This document shows positions 40,900 to 50,174 of a stretch of DNA of 64,000 bases, piece by piece (position 1 is the first letter of the stretch; each line of letters starts with the position of its first letter). The notes under the pieces were generated by a model. It ran no database searches, had not been told where the DNA came from, and saw only the letters and a program-made list of their open reading frames with translations. This stretch comes from Mariprofundus sp. (GTDB lineage: Bacteria > Pseudomonadota > Zetaproteobacteria > Mariprofundales > Mariprofundaceae), in contig JAUZQJ010000021.1 in assembly GCA_030951045.1 (NCBI GenBank), positions 16,944-80,943 of the forward strand. The letters are read 5' to 3'. The position numbers and the translations under genes were made by a program.

Positions 40900-41072
40900 G
40901 ACATTAAAATCGTTAAAAGTTTTTATCACAGGCTGCACAAAGTAAAGAGAAGACAGATCAATCCTTATTTTTATGCTTCGGCGTGCATCTTTTGATCTCT
41001 GTCATGATTCTTTTGCATGCTTTACAGTGAATTATGACAGTGAAAAACAGACCGTTTTAATACGATTTCCCT
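40900..41072. repeat. Degenerate composite intergenic repeat copy
   Basis: attaaaatcgttaaaagtttttatcacaggctgcacaaagtaaa (A/B-like) and inverted A' gttttaatacgatttccct at 41054-41072. Confidence 0.4.
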
Positions 41073-41183
41073 CTTCAATAAATGACATATGCTTAATAAT
41101 TTAAAATATCTTGTTATGGTTCGCCCATCGGGTAATCGATGCTCTCAGGCATCATCCAGACTGGATAGTAATCAGGAGAAACA

Positions 41184-42467
41184 ATGAAAGTTTTAGTTGT
41201 TGGTGGTGGTGGTCGTGAACACGCCTTATGTTGGAAATTAAAACGTTCAGATTCGGTGCGCGAAGTCATCTGTGCGCCGGGAAACCCTGGTATTTCCCGC
41301 GAAGCACGCTGTGTGAGTATAAGGGCTGACGATATTGATGCTTTGATGGCATTCGCTGCTACTGAAAAACCTGATCTGGTTGTGGTTGGGCCAGAAGTAC
41401 CATTGGTGGCCGGGCTGGGTAACCAATTGCGTGAAGCTGGCTTTGCTGTGTTTGGTCCTGATAAAGCAGCAGCAAACCTTGAAGGCAGTAAATCATTTTC
41501 CAAGCGCTTGATGCATGAAGCGGGTGTGCCGACGGCGCGTTTTGAAGTGCATGTGAATGTCGAAGATGCGCTGGAAACCATTCGTTTATGGGGTGCTCCG
41601 ATTGTGATTAAGGCTTCAGGCCTGGCTGCAGGCAAGGGCGTGATTGTTGCTCAGACAGAAAAAGAGGCGATTGCTGCAGCGCGTGATATGTTAGCCGGTA
41701 ATGCATTTGGTGATGCAGGTTCACAGGTTATTATCGAAGAGTGTCTTGTGGGTGAAGAGGCCAGTTGTTTGTTCATTGTTTCAGGCGATACCATTTTACC
41801 ATTGGCATCTTCACAGGATCACAAGGCGTTATTGGACGGTGATAAAGGTCCGAATACTGGTGGTATGGGGGCTTATAGCCCTGCTCCATGTGTGACAGAT
41901 GCTGTTGCAGATGAAGTGCTGGAAACCATTGCCAAGCCAATTATTGCAGCACTTAAGAAGAAGGGCGCGGAATTTATCGGTATTTTGTATGCTGGCGTGA
42001 TGTTGACAAAAGATGGTGTAAAAACATTGGAGTTCAATGTGCGTTTCGGTGATCCGGAATGTCAGCCACTGATGAGCCGATTGAAATCTGACCTTGGCGA
42101 AGTATTGCTGGCCGCTGCTGAAAAACGGCTTGATGGCGTGGAATTGGAATGGGATGCAGGCACTGCGTTATGCGTGGTTGTTTCTTCTGAAGGTTATCCT
42201 GCAGACTTTAAAAAAGGTCAGCCTATTGGTGGTCTGGAAGCGGTCGAGGCTTCCGGAGCTACGGTATTCCATGCCGGCACAGCTGAAAAAGATGGTGTTA
42301 TTGTCAATGCTGGTGGACGTGTACTTGGTGTGACAGCAGTAGCTGTGAGTGCAAAAGAAGCACAGCGTAAAGTCTATGCGGCACTGGAGTCATTGGATTG
42401 GCCGGGTGGTTTTTATCGTCGTGATATTGGCTATCGTGCTGTAGCACAGGAAGAGCAAGCAACATAA
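41184..42467 (+). CDS. purD: Phosphoribosylamine-glycine ligase
   Basis: MKVLVVGGGGREHALCWKLKRS, IVIKASGLAAGKGVIVA, NVRFGDPECQPLM. Confidence 0.96.
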   Translation: MKVLVVGGGGREHALCWKLKRSDSVREVICAPGNPGISREARCVSIRADDIDALMAFAATEKPDLVVVGPEVPLVAGLGNQLREAGFAVFGPDKAAANLEGSKSFSKRLMHEAGVPTARFEVHVNVEDALETIRLWGAPIVIKASGLAAGKGVIVAQTEKEAIAAARDMLAGNAFGDAGSQVIIEECLVGEEASCLFIVSGDTILPLASSQDHKALLDGDKGPNTGGMGAYSPAPCVTDAVADEVLETIAKPIIAALKKKGAEFIGILYAGVMLTKDGVKTLEFNVRFGDPECQPLMSRLKSDLGEVLLAAAEKRLDGVELEWDAGTALCVVVSSEGYPADFKKGQPIGGLEAVEASGATVFHAGTAEKDGVIVNAGGRVLGVTAVAVSAKEAQRKVYAALESLDWPGGFYRRDIGYRAVAQEEQAT

Positions 42468-42489
42468 GCAATGGGTGTTGCTTATGTTG
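42460..42489 (+). other. 11-bp perfect hairpin overlapping the purD stop codon
   Basis: caacataagca-atgggtgt-tgcttatgttg; no T-tract. Confidence 0.4.
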
Positions 42490-42685
42490 TGCGATAGGGT
42501 GCAATTAAAAGCTAAGCAGTAGGTGCTGATTTCTCGCTTCGCGATTCACCTGATCTTACGCAAGCATTGTCGCAGAGAAAGCGGTACAATGAAAAAAAAC
42601 ATAACGTAACCGGATAGTAGCATAGAAGGGGATATCTTTTTCGTCTTTACTTTGCACAACGCTACGTTGAAATATGAGGTTTAAA

Positions 42686-43159
42686 ATGGAAGACATCAAA
42701 GTATTGATTTTGATGGGTAGTAAATCTGATCGCCCCATCATGCAGAAAGCTGAAGTAGTGCTGGAAGAGTTCGGTGTGGCGTATAAAACGATGATTCGAT
42801 CTGCGCACAGGACACCGGAAGCAACAATGCAGGCTGTCATGGATGCAGAAGCAGCCGGTTGTCAGGTGTTTATCTGTGGCGCGGGTATGGCGGCGCATTT
42901 GGCTGGCGTAGTTTGTTCGAAAACAGTCAAGCCTGTGATTGGTGTGCCGATCGCATCCGGTCCGCTGCAGGGTGAAGATGCATTGCATGCAACGGTAATG
43001 ATGCCTCCGGGTTTACCTGTTGCCACTGTAGGCATTAATGGTTCTAAAAACGCAGGTTTGCTGGCAGTGCAAATGTTGGCGCAAACGGATGAGGAATTGA
43101 GTGAAAAACTCAAAGCTGACCGTGTTGCACAGGCCGAATCCATTCTCGCAGAAGACTAG
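42686..43159 (+). CDS. purE: 5-(carboxyamino)imidazole ribonucleotide mutase
   Basis: VLILMGSKSDRPIMQKAEVVLEEFGV, RSAHRTPEATM, GAGMAAHLAGVV. Confidence 0.95.
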   Translation: MEDIKVLILMGSKSDRPIMQKAEVVLEEFGVAYKTMIRSAHRTPEATMQAVMDAEAAGCQVFICGAGMAAHLAGVVCSKTVKPVIGVPIASGPLQGEDALHATVMMPPGLPVATVGINGSKNAGLLAVQMLAQTDEELSEKLKADRVAQAESILAED

Positions 43160-43161
43160 TT

Positions 43162-43731
43162 TTGACCAATGTTGTGAGTGTGCGTAACAGGCTTCGTGCT
43201 TTGCGTATCACTCGGATACTACGGCAGGGTGGTTGTATTGCGCATGCCACTGCCACGTTACCGGGTATTGCCGCGAATCCAAATAGCAAACCAGGCGTTA
43301 GACAACTTCAGCGTTTCAAACAACGACAAGGGCCATTTTTACTGCTGGCTGATTCTATTGAAACAGCCTTGCGGCAGGCGCGTTATATTTCACCGGTCTT
43401 ACGTAAAACGGCGCGTTCATGCTGGCCGGGGCCAGTGACATTGATTATTCCGGCCAAACCCGGGCTGCATTCCGCATGCTATAAAAATGCTAGTTTGGCT
43501 ATTCGTGTAGATGCATCTGAGACAACCAGAGTACTGGCTAAAGCTTGTGGCGGCCTATTGTTGTCGTCCAGCTTGAATCGAAAAAAGAAAAAAACCTATA
43601 AACCTGATCGTAAAACAGAGCTGCGATTTTCCACTTTTTTGAGTGCCAGACTTAACTGTGATCAAAGTTCGGGAAAAGCCTCAAAAATCATGCGTGTATG
43701 GCGTAATCATTGCACTGTGCTTAGAGCATGA
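43162..43731 (+). CDS. Divergent Sua5/YciO/YrdC (TsaC-like) domain protein
   Basis: CWPGPVTLIIPAKPGL, SLAIRVDAS, GGLLLSSSLN; N-terminal motif degenerate. TTG start. Confidence 0.72.
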   Translation: MTNVVSVRNRLRALRITRILRQGGCIAHATATLPGIAANPNSKPGVRQLQRFKQRQGPFLLLADSIETALRQARYISPVLRKTARSCWPGPVTLIIPAKPGLHSACYKNASLAIRVDASETTRVLAKACGGLLLSSSLNRKKKKTYKPDRKTELRFSTFLSARLNCDQSSGKASKIMRVWRNHCTVLRA

Positions 43732-43745
43732 CGTGGCAGGATTGA

Positions 43746-45446
43746 ATGGCTAACATGCCGCCCATGCAATCATTTCCTGAACTATTAAAAAAACTGTGGC
43801 AACGATTAGGTTCGATGTCACTGGCTATTATTCTACTAATGGTATTGGCCATTGCCTCTGTTATTGGCACGGTGCTGTTACAAAATCAGAACCAGACAGA
43901 TTACCTACAACAATTTGGGCCATTATGGTATTGGGTATTTCGCTCGCTTGGTCTATTCGATATGTATCATACCTGGTGGTTTATTACGCTACTTGGTTTT
44001 CTGATGGTTTCACTTTCATCCTGTTTGTGGCGCAATGTGCCAAAATTCACAAAAGAGATGCGCGCACGAAAAGGAACAATCAGTGCACGTGCTCTGGCTC
44101 GAATGAAACTGCAAGAGCAATGGCCGTTAACATCCGATATATCCATTGATTCCCTGCAAGAGACATTCCGTAGCCGTTTGTATGGTTGGGAATTCAAACA
44201 GACTGAAGAAAACGGTGTGCATTATGTTCGGGCTGATAAGGGGCGTTTTCAAAAAGTAGGTTATATCAGCGTGCATTCAGCAATGTTGATTATTTTGATT
44301 GGTGGCTGGATGAGTGTGGAGTTTGGTTTCCGTGGTAATATGGCTGTGCCAGAAGGAGCTAAGGGTCATACAATTGAATTTTTGAAGGGAACGGATACAG
44401 CGACGTTGGATATGCCTTTTGAGGTGCGTTGTAACTCTTTTGTAATTGACTTTTTTCCAACAGGTGCACCTAAAGAGTTTCGTAGTAATTTAACCATTAT
44501 TGATGATGGTAAAGAAGTGCTGACAACCGACATTATTGTCAATGAGCCACTATTGTATAAAGATGTCTATATCTATCAGGCCAGCTTTGGTGATGGCGGT
44601 TCTGATATCACGTTCAAACTATATAATATGGATGGAACGGCGGAGACACGTACAGCTAAAACAAGTGTTTATAAGAGTTGGACGGATGAAAAAACAGACA
44701 TAACGCTTAAGGTGACGGATTTTAAACCTTATAATGTTGAAAATATGGCAAACCCTGGTGAGCCGGTAAACTTTAAAGATCTCGGACCATCTGTGATCTA
44801 TGAAATTCGTGGGCCGGGTCTGAAACCCGCTAAGATTAAAGCGTATATGAATCCATTTTTTGATATTAAAGGTAAAAATATGGGATCATGGTTGCAGGTT
44901 TCTCTAACCGGTGATGCGGCTGATTTTCAGTCGGTGGGCTTGGGTCTTGATTTGACCAATCCGCAAGAGTGGAAGCTGTTTCATGCGTTTATGAGCCATC
45001 TCAGCACTACGGATGTTACGCAAGAGAAAACGAAACGCATGCGCTCAGCCTTTAAAATGGCAATGCAGGATGTGTTTGGTGATGAACGGCCTGAAAACTT
45101 TCAGGAGATGGCAGTACGCACCATGGAAGCAATGCAGACTTTGCCTCAAATTCCATGGCCATATATTCCAATGCTGGATGATTACACTCACGTATATTAT
45201 ACCGGTTTACAGTTGGCTAAAGACCCGGGCATGAATGTGGTTTGGGTTGGTAGTGGTATTCTGGTGATTGGCTTGTGTATTATGTTTTATATGCCACATC
45301 GTAAACTGTGGTTGGTGATACGACCTGAAAATGATGGAATAACCGTAGTTTTTGCAGGTTTAACCAATCGAAATCATATGGCATTTAAACAAACGTTTAA
45401 TGATTTGTTCACGCAGTTTGATCAAGATTTCAAGCCTAAGATTTAA
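43746..45446 (+). CDS. resB: ResB-like cytochrome c biogenesis protein (system II)
   Basis: LGSMSLAIILLMVLAIASVIGTVLLQNQ, DMYHTWWFITLLGFLMVSLSSC; next to CcsA. Confidence 0.9.
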   Translation: MANMPPMQSFPELLKKLWQRLGSMSLAIILLMVLAIASVIGTVLLQNQNQTDYLQQFGPLWYWVFRSLGLFDMYHTWWFITLLGFLMVSLSSCLWRNVPKFTKEMRARKGTISARALARMKLQEQWPLTSDISIDSLQETFRSRLYGWEFKQTEENGVHYVRADKGRFQKVGYISVHSAMLIILIGGWMSVEFGFRGNMAVPEGAKGHTIEFLKGTDTATLDMPFEVRCNSFVIDFFPTGAPKEFRSNLTIIDDGKEVLTTDIIVNEPLLYKDVYIYQASFGDGGSDITFKLYNMDGTAETRTAKTSVYKSWTDEKTDITLKVTDFKPYNVENMANPGEPVNFKDLGPSVIYEIRGPGLKPAKIKAYMNPFFDIKGKNMGSWLQVSLTGDAADFQSVGLGLDLTNPQEWKLFHAFMSHLSTTDVTQEKTKRMRSAFKMAMQDVFGDERPENFQEMAVRTMEAMQTLPQIPWPYIPMLDDYTHVYYTGLQLAKDPGMNVVWVGSGILVIGLCIMFYMPHRKLWLVIRPENDGITVVFAGLTNRNHMAFKQTFNDLFTQFDQDFKPKI

Positions 45447-45457
45447 GGAGTAACTAT

Positions 45458-46699
45458 ATGACTAGCAGTACAGCTGAAATATCTTTTTATAGTAGTATGA
45501 ATGCGGGTCGCATCGCTCTGATGCGTTTTTACGCCTATATTGGCTTGGCGCTCGGTATAGCAGGACTGGCTATGTATGGGCAGAGTGGTTACAACGAAGA
45601 TGCATTCCTTTATCAGATTCTCAGTATGCAGGGATTAATCTGGGGCGGAACAGGCGCGCTGTTAGGCAGTGGTGTGGCGATGATTGTATCAGCCATGAAA
45701 CCGGCCATGTTACAGGGTAAAGTTGCAGGTAATACTGTGCCATGGTTTGATGGCATGTTATTGATGGTTACATTGGCTGTGATCGCAGCTCAATTTGAAC
45801 CAGCACGTGAATTTATTACCTATGAAGATCAGTCCAATCTGTTGGCACCAAGCATTGTAATGACGATGAACATGCTGTTGGTCTTTTCTGCGGTGACCTA
45901 TATTGCATATCTGTTTGCTCCGGCAGAATTTATAGGCCGTTTGGCAACGGGAACCGCCTATTTGGGTGTTTTCGCTGCCGGTACTGCTCTGCTGTTACGT
46001 TGGCATGAGTCCTATCTGTTTGATATGGAAATTGGGCATGCTCCGGTTTCTAATCTGTACGAAGTGTTTATTTTCATGTTTATTATCACCGCTGCTGTCT
46101 ATCTCTCGTTTGAACGCCGTTATAATGCTCGGGCAATGGGTGCGTTTGTGATGTCGATAGTTGCTGCGGGTGTGTTCTTTGGTATCTGGCTGGATTCTGT
46201 AGGTCAGGGGCTGATTAAACCGTTGGTGCCGGCACTGCAGTCATACTGGATGAAAATTCATGTGCCTATGAACTTTGTTGGTTATGGTTCGTTCGCAGTT
46301 GCCTGTGGTGCAGGTATGGCTTATCTGGTGCGTTACAGGTTGGAAGCCAAAGGTGGTACAGCCAAAATGCTGGCCGTGTTCCCGAGTCTGGAGCAACTGG
46401 ATCAACTGGCATATAAAGCTGTAGCGGTAGGTTTTCCGGCCTTTACGCTGGCAACCATACTTGGCGCTGCTTGGGCTGCTGAAGCATGGGGTGGTTACTG
46501 GTCCTGGGATCCCAAAGAGACATGGGCTTTGATTGTCTGGTTGGTTTACGGTGCATATCTGCATGCGCGTGTATCACATGGTTGGCATGGTAAGGCGCTG
46601 GCCTGGTGGGCAGTAGCAGGCTTCCTGGTAACAGTATTCTGCTTCCTGGGTGTAAATATGTATCTTTCAGGTCTTCATTCATATGGTCGTCTCACTTGA
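45458..46699 (+). CDS. ccsA: CcsA/CcsB-type cytochrome c synthase subunit (system II)
   Basis: WWD-type motif WGGYWSWDPKETWALIVWLVYGAYLHAR. Confidence 0.92.
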   Translation: MTSSTAEISFYSSMNAGRIALMRFYAYIGLALGIAGLAMYGQSGYNEDAFLYQILSMQGLIWGGTGALLGSGVAMIVSAMKPAMLQGKVAGNTVPWFDGMLLMVTLAVIAAQFEPAREFITYEDQSNLLAPSIVMTMNMLLVFSAVTYIAYLFAPAEFIGRLATGTAYLGVFAAGTALLLRWHESYLFDMEIGHAPVSNLYEVFIFMFIITAAVYLSFERRYNARAMGAFVMSIVAAGVFFGIWLDSVGQGLIKPLVPALQSYWMKIHVPMNFVGYGSFAVACGAGMAYLVRYRLEAKGGTAKMLAVFPSLEQLDQLAYKAVAVGFPAFTLATILGAAWAAEAWGGYWSWDPKETWALIVWLVYGAYLHARVSHGWHGKALAWWAVAGFLVTVFCFLGVNMYLSGLHSYGRLT

Positions 46700-46795
46700 T
46701 TTAAAACTGTGCTATACTGTCGGCGGTAGTAAGTTATAATCCGTTCTGATCAGTGAGATCGAGCACATATTTTACTCCTTTAGGGGCTATTTATC

Positions 46796-47665
46796 ATGAG
46801 ACCATTGCGTAAAATTATTTTTCCAGCCGCTGGCATGGGCACGCGTTTTTTGCCCGCGACAAAAGCTAGTCCAAAGGAAATGTTGACCATCGTTGATAAG
46901 CCATTGATTCAATATGGCGTTGAAGAAGCGCTGGCTGCAGGCATGGATCAGATCATCATGATCACTGGCCGTGGTAAGCGGGCGATTGAAGACCATTTTG
47001 ATATTTCTGCTGAGCTTGAAGCGAACCTTAAAAGAGCCGGGAAAAGTAAATTATACAAAGAAGTGTCGCGTATTGCGCGTATGGCCGAAGTGGTTTATGT
47101 GCGCCAAAAACAAGCAAAAGGCTTGGGCCATGCGGTACTATGTGCGGAACACTGGATTGCTGATGAAGCCTTTGGTGTGCATCTTGCTGATGAATTGATC
47201 GTGCATGAAAGGCCTGCTATGCAGCAATTGGCTGAGGTGTATCATAAAACGGGACATTCGGTGGTCGGTTTGATTCAGGTGCCGGCTGATCAGGTGTACA
47301 AGTATGGTATTGTTGCTTATGAGGCGGAAGGTCACGGTTTACTGCGCTTGACTGATATGGTGGAAAAACCATCTGTCGAAGATGCACCATCACATATGGC
47401 TATCGTGGGACGTTATATTTTCACGCCGCGTTTGATGGAAATATTAAAGGACGTTCAACCGGGCTCAGGTGGTGAAATTCAGCTGACAGATGCCATGGCA
47501 CTGCTTGCAAAGGAAGAGCCCGTGCATGGTGTTGTGCTTGAGGGTCAGCGGTTTGATGCGGGTCATCCTGAAGGTTTTTTGGTAGCGAATGCACTCCTTG
47601 GTTTGCAGCATGAAGAATATGGACCGGCGCTGCGCGAGGCATTAAAAACCTATCTGAGTGAGTGA
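46796..47665 (+). CDS. galU: UTP-glucose-1-phosphate uridylyltransferase
   Basis: KIIFPAAGMGTRFLPATKASPKEMLTIVDKPLIQYGVEEA. Confidence 0.95.
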   Translation: MRPLRKIIFPAAGMGTRFLPATKASPKEMLTIVDKPLIQYGVEEALAAGMDQIIMITGRGKRAIEDHFDISAELEANLKRAGKSKLYKEVSRIARMAEVVYVRQKQAKGLGHAVLCAEHWIADEAFGVHLADELIVHERPAMQQLAEVYHKTGHSVVGLIQVPADQVYKYGIVAYEAEGHGLLRLTDMVEKPSVEDAPSHMAIVGRYIFTPRLMEILKDVQPGSGGEIQLTDAMALLAKEEPVHGVVLEGQRFDAGHPEGFLVANALLGLQHEEYGPALREALKTYLSE

Positions 47666-47669
47666 TGAA

Positions 47670-48320
47670 ATGAATATTCTCTCCCTTGATACTGCGTGTG
47701 GAGATATATCTGTCTCTGTGATTAAAGACGGGCGTATATATATGTCGGAGCCTGTTGAAAACACCAACGGAAAAACACGTTCAACGACTATTGTACCTGT
47801 GCTTGAGCATCTGCTCAAAAAAGCTGAACTGGATTGGAATGAGTTGCATGCATTAGCACTTGGGGCTGGGCCCGGATCATTCACGGGTTTGCGTATTGCT
47901 GCGGCAACACTGGCAGGAATCAATAGTGGGCTGAAACTACCGATTTATCATCTCTCTTCATTGGCGATTACTGCCTGCCAGGCGGATGCGGATGGGCCTG
48001 TATGGGTGCTTGAAGATGCACGCGCTGGCGAAGCCTTTGTTGGCTGTTATCAGAATGATACACAGATCAGAGCGGATGTTTGTCTGAGTTGGAAGGATGT
48101 TGCAGCGCTTTCGCTGGGGCATTTCTGCTGCCATGGAGAACCACCGGTAGAGCTCAATGGGTGGACGCGCCTGCCACTGACTATAGATAGAAGTGCGGCT
48201 CTGGCGATGGAGACACAATTATTTTCTGCACGCTTAAATACAGCGGGGAGTGATTTACCGGTTTACCCCTCTCCAACCTATTTACAATTGTCACAAGCGG
48301 AGAGAAATGCTCATGAATGA
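47670..48320 (+). CDS. tsaB: tRNA threonylcarbamoyladenosine biosynthesis protein TsaB
   Basis: MNILSLDTACGDISVSV, ALALGAGPGSFTGLRIAAATLAGI. Confidence 0.92.
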   Translation: MNILSLDTACGDISVSVIKDGRIYMSEPVENTNGKTRSTTIVPVLEHLLKKAELDWNELHALALGAGPGSFTGLRIAAATLAGINSGLKLPIYHLSSLAITACQADADGPVWVLEDARAGEAFVGCYQNDTQIRADVCLSWKDVAALSLGHFCCHGEPPVELNGWTRLPLTIDRSAALAMETQLFSARLNTAGSDLPVYPSPTYLQLSQAERNAHE

Positions 48321-48789
48321 GTCAAATAAAACCCGGGTGCTGTTTGTCTGCCTCGGTAATATCTGCCGCTCCCCATTGGCTGAGGTGGTGGTAAAATCGG
48401 TAGCCAAACAGAGAGCCTTGGATCACTATCATTTTGAATCTGCGGGCACTGGCGACTGGCATATTGGTAAGTCTGCTGATCATCGTTCTGCCAGCAAGGC
48501 CATTGATCATGGTTTGGACCTTAGCCAACATCGTGCCCAGCAAATCACAGACCAGAATATTCATAATTGGAATTGGTTTGTGGCCATGGATCAGGCCAAT
48601 TATCAGGATCTGTTGTCTATGGGGGCTGATGCTTCTAAGGTGTTATTGATGCGCCAATTTGAAAATCCTACAAACATCCCCGATGTGCCAGACCCATATT
48701 ATGGTGGTGCAGCTGGTTTTGAAGATGCTTATCAGATGCTAGTGGCCAATGCTGAGGGTTTGTTAGAATTTCTCGAATTACAACACTGA
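48313..48789 (+). CDS. Low-molecular-weight protein-tyrosine phosphatase
   Basis: VLFVCLGNICRSPLAE P-loop; VPDPYYGG. Confidence 0.93.
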   Translation: MNESNKTRVLFVCLGNICRSPLAEVVVKSVAKQRALDHYHFESAGTGDWHIGKSADHRSASKAIDHGLDLSQHRAQQITDQNIHNWNWFVAMDQANYQDLLSMGADASKVLLMRQFENPTNIPDVPDPYYGGAAGFEDAYQMLVANAEGLLEFLELQH

Positions 48790-48845
48790 TCTGATTGATT
48801 CATCGATTGGAGTTACGACTTTAGTCGTGTTTTGCTGTAATGGGT

Positions 48846-49286
48846 TTAGCCATCATCTTCCTTTTCCATTTTGCTGAAATTGGCCAAACAACAACGGCCG
48901 GATGGGTTTCTGGATTCACATGCACATAGACCTTCTTTGGTTTGCTGTACTACAAAGGCTTTCATGTCTGCCCCTGTGCCATCGCTCAGAGCGGCGCGGT
49001 AGTCTGATTCGGAGATATCAAAGCAGTGGCATAGCATGGCTTTCTGACCGGGTTGAAATGCCCGTAATTGAGATGTTGAAATGCGTACTGATGTTGAAAA
49101 ATAAGCGTTTGTGCAATCCGGGTTAGCGCAAAAGGCGTAACCACCGGCTTCAAGAGTTTGATTATTTGGGAACTGTACCTGATGTAATATGGTTTGCCTG
49201 CTTATGGGAAAGCACTTTTTACCGCACTTGGGACAATCCATTCGCCCTTTTTTTGTAGCCGTGCTACAACAGGAGCATGACATCAC
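48846..49286 (-). CDS. Putative Fe-S cluster-binding metallochaperone (CopZ-like, BFD-type [2Fe-2S] domain)
   Basis: CSCC...CPKCGKKC, MLCHCFDISESDYRAAL, CACESRNPSGRCC; coupled to merF. Confidence 0.75.
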   Translation of the reverse strand: MMSCSCCSTATKKGRMDCPKCGKKCFPISRQTILHQVQFPNNQTLEAGGYAFCANPDCTNAYFSTSVRISTSQLRAFQPGQKAMLCHCFDISESDYRAALSDGTGADMKAFVVQQTKEGLCACESRNPSGRCCLANFSKMEKEDDG

Positions 49287-49519
49287 GCGTCACCTTTCTG
49301 ATCTGTTTCGCAGCAGTCATCCTTATCTTTTCTCAAGAAGGCATAGATGGTCAAGGCAAGGAACAAAAAGAGTGCAGGCACCAGTATGGAGTCCAAATGT
49401 CCTACCCATGTAGCCAATCCAACCGCCCCAAACAGTGTGACCAGTAGGGGCGTAAAACAGCACAGTGCAGCGATGGCGCTGCCGACGATACCTGTTTTAA
49501 GTAGTGTGGCATTTTTCAT
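49283..49519 (-). CDS. merF: MerF-like mercury transporter
   Basis: TGIVGSAIAALCCFTPLLVTLFGAVGLATWVGHLDSILVPALFLFLALTIYAF. Confidence 0.85.
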   Translation of the reverse strand: MKNATLLKTGIVGSAIAALCCFTPLLVTLFGAVGLATWVGHLDSILVPALFLFLALTIYAFLRKDKDDCCETDQKGDA

Positions 49520-49545
49520 TTCTTCTCCCTATAAAATCAAAAGCT

Positions 49546-49676
49546 ATCACCGCAAAGGACGCGAAGGACGCAGAGTGAAAGCAAAAAATATCATACAGAC
49601 AGTCATCAGCGCCATGTGACTTACCATTGATTGGCTTTTGACTTTCCTCTGTGCCCTTTGCGTCCTCTGTGGTAAA
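49546..49676. repeat. Inverted pair of 9-nt-periodic ACCGCAAAGGACGC elements (potential long hairpin)
   Basis: tcaccgcaaaggacgcgaaggacgcagagtgaaagcaaaa (from 49547) and gcttttgactttcctctgtgccctttgcgtcctctgtggtaa (49634-49675). Confidence 0.7.
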
Positions 49677-49709
49677 TATGTTTGTGTCATTGGATGTGAG
49701 GTTTAAAAA

Positions 49710-49826
49710 TTAATGGCATGTCGGGCACTGCGTTATCAGCCAGACCACACAGGCAAGTGCTGCAACGCCGATAATGATATTTAGAATTAGCCGTCCTCGA
49801 CGCTGTTGCGTAGTAGATTCAGTCAT
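49710..49826 (-). CDS. 38-aa single-TM small protein with C-terminal CPTCH
   Basis: MTESTTQQRRGRLILNIIIGVAALACVVWLITQCPTCH*; between merT and merF on the same strand; below the ORF-track size cutoff. Confidence 0.6.
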   Translation of the reverse strand: MTESTTQQRRGRLILNIIIGVAALACVVWLITQCPTCH

Positions 49827-49832
49827 TATTTT

Positions 49833-50174
49833 TCATCCTTGTTTAATCAGATAAGGCAGCAAAGATGGTGAAATTAGTAACAAGACAGCAAACCCACCCA
49901 ACATCCATAAAAGTACGGGTTTCTTTGGCGGGCAGCTATTGGCTATACACACTTTCCTGCCCTGCCAGTGGCGCCACCCAGCCCAGCCGATCAGTCCCAG
50001 CGTAATGGTCGCAAAGAGGGGGCGGTACGGTTCCATCGCGATAAAGGCCGAGGCGGAACCGAGTCCCAGCATCACTACAATCAGCGGCCCGATACAGCAG
50101 GCAGATGCTAGTCCTCCAGCTATAATAGCACCGACCAATGGTGTGTTTTCTTTGTTTACTTCAGTATTATTCAA
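49833..50174 (-). CDS. merT: MerT-like mercuric transporter
   Basis: GAIIAGGLASACCIGPLIVVMLGLGSASAFIAMEPYRPLFATITLGLIGWAGWRHW; TTG start overlaps the merR stop (TTGA). Confidence 0.85.
   Translation of the reverse strand: MNNTEVNKENTPLVGAIIAGGLASACCIGPLIVVMLGLGSASAFIAMEPYRPLFATITLGLIGWAGWRHWQGRKVCIANSCPPKKPVLLWMLGGFAVLLLISPSLLPYLIKQG

Noticed and set aside
46700-46795. Sigma70 promoter upstream of galU (ttgatt...tatact)
   Set aside because: Only 11 nt spacing between the hexamers; not supportable as a promoter.
48812-48836. acgac-ttta-gtcgt-gtttt as a terminator for the phosphatase gene
   Set aside because: Only a 5-bp stem with a short T-run; plausible but too weak to list as a feature.
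49546-49676. Periodic repeats as a CRISPR array
   Set aside because: The period is 9 nt with no spacers, repeats face each other, and no cas genes are present.
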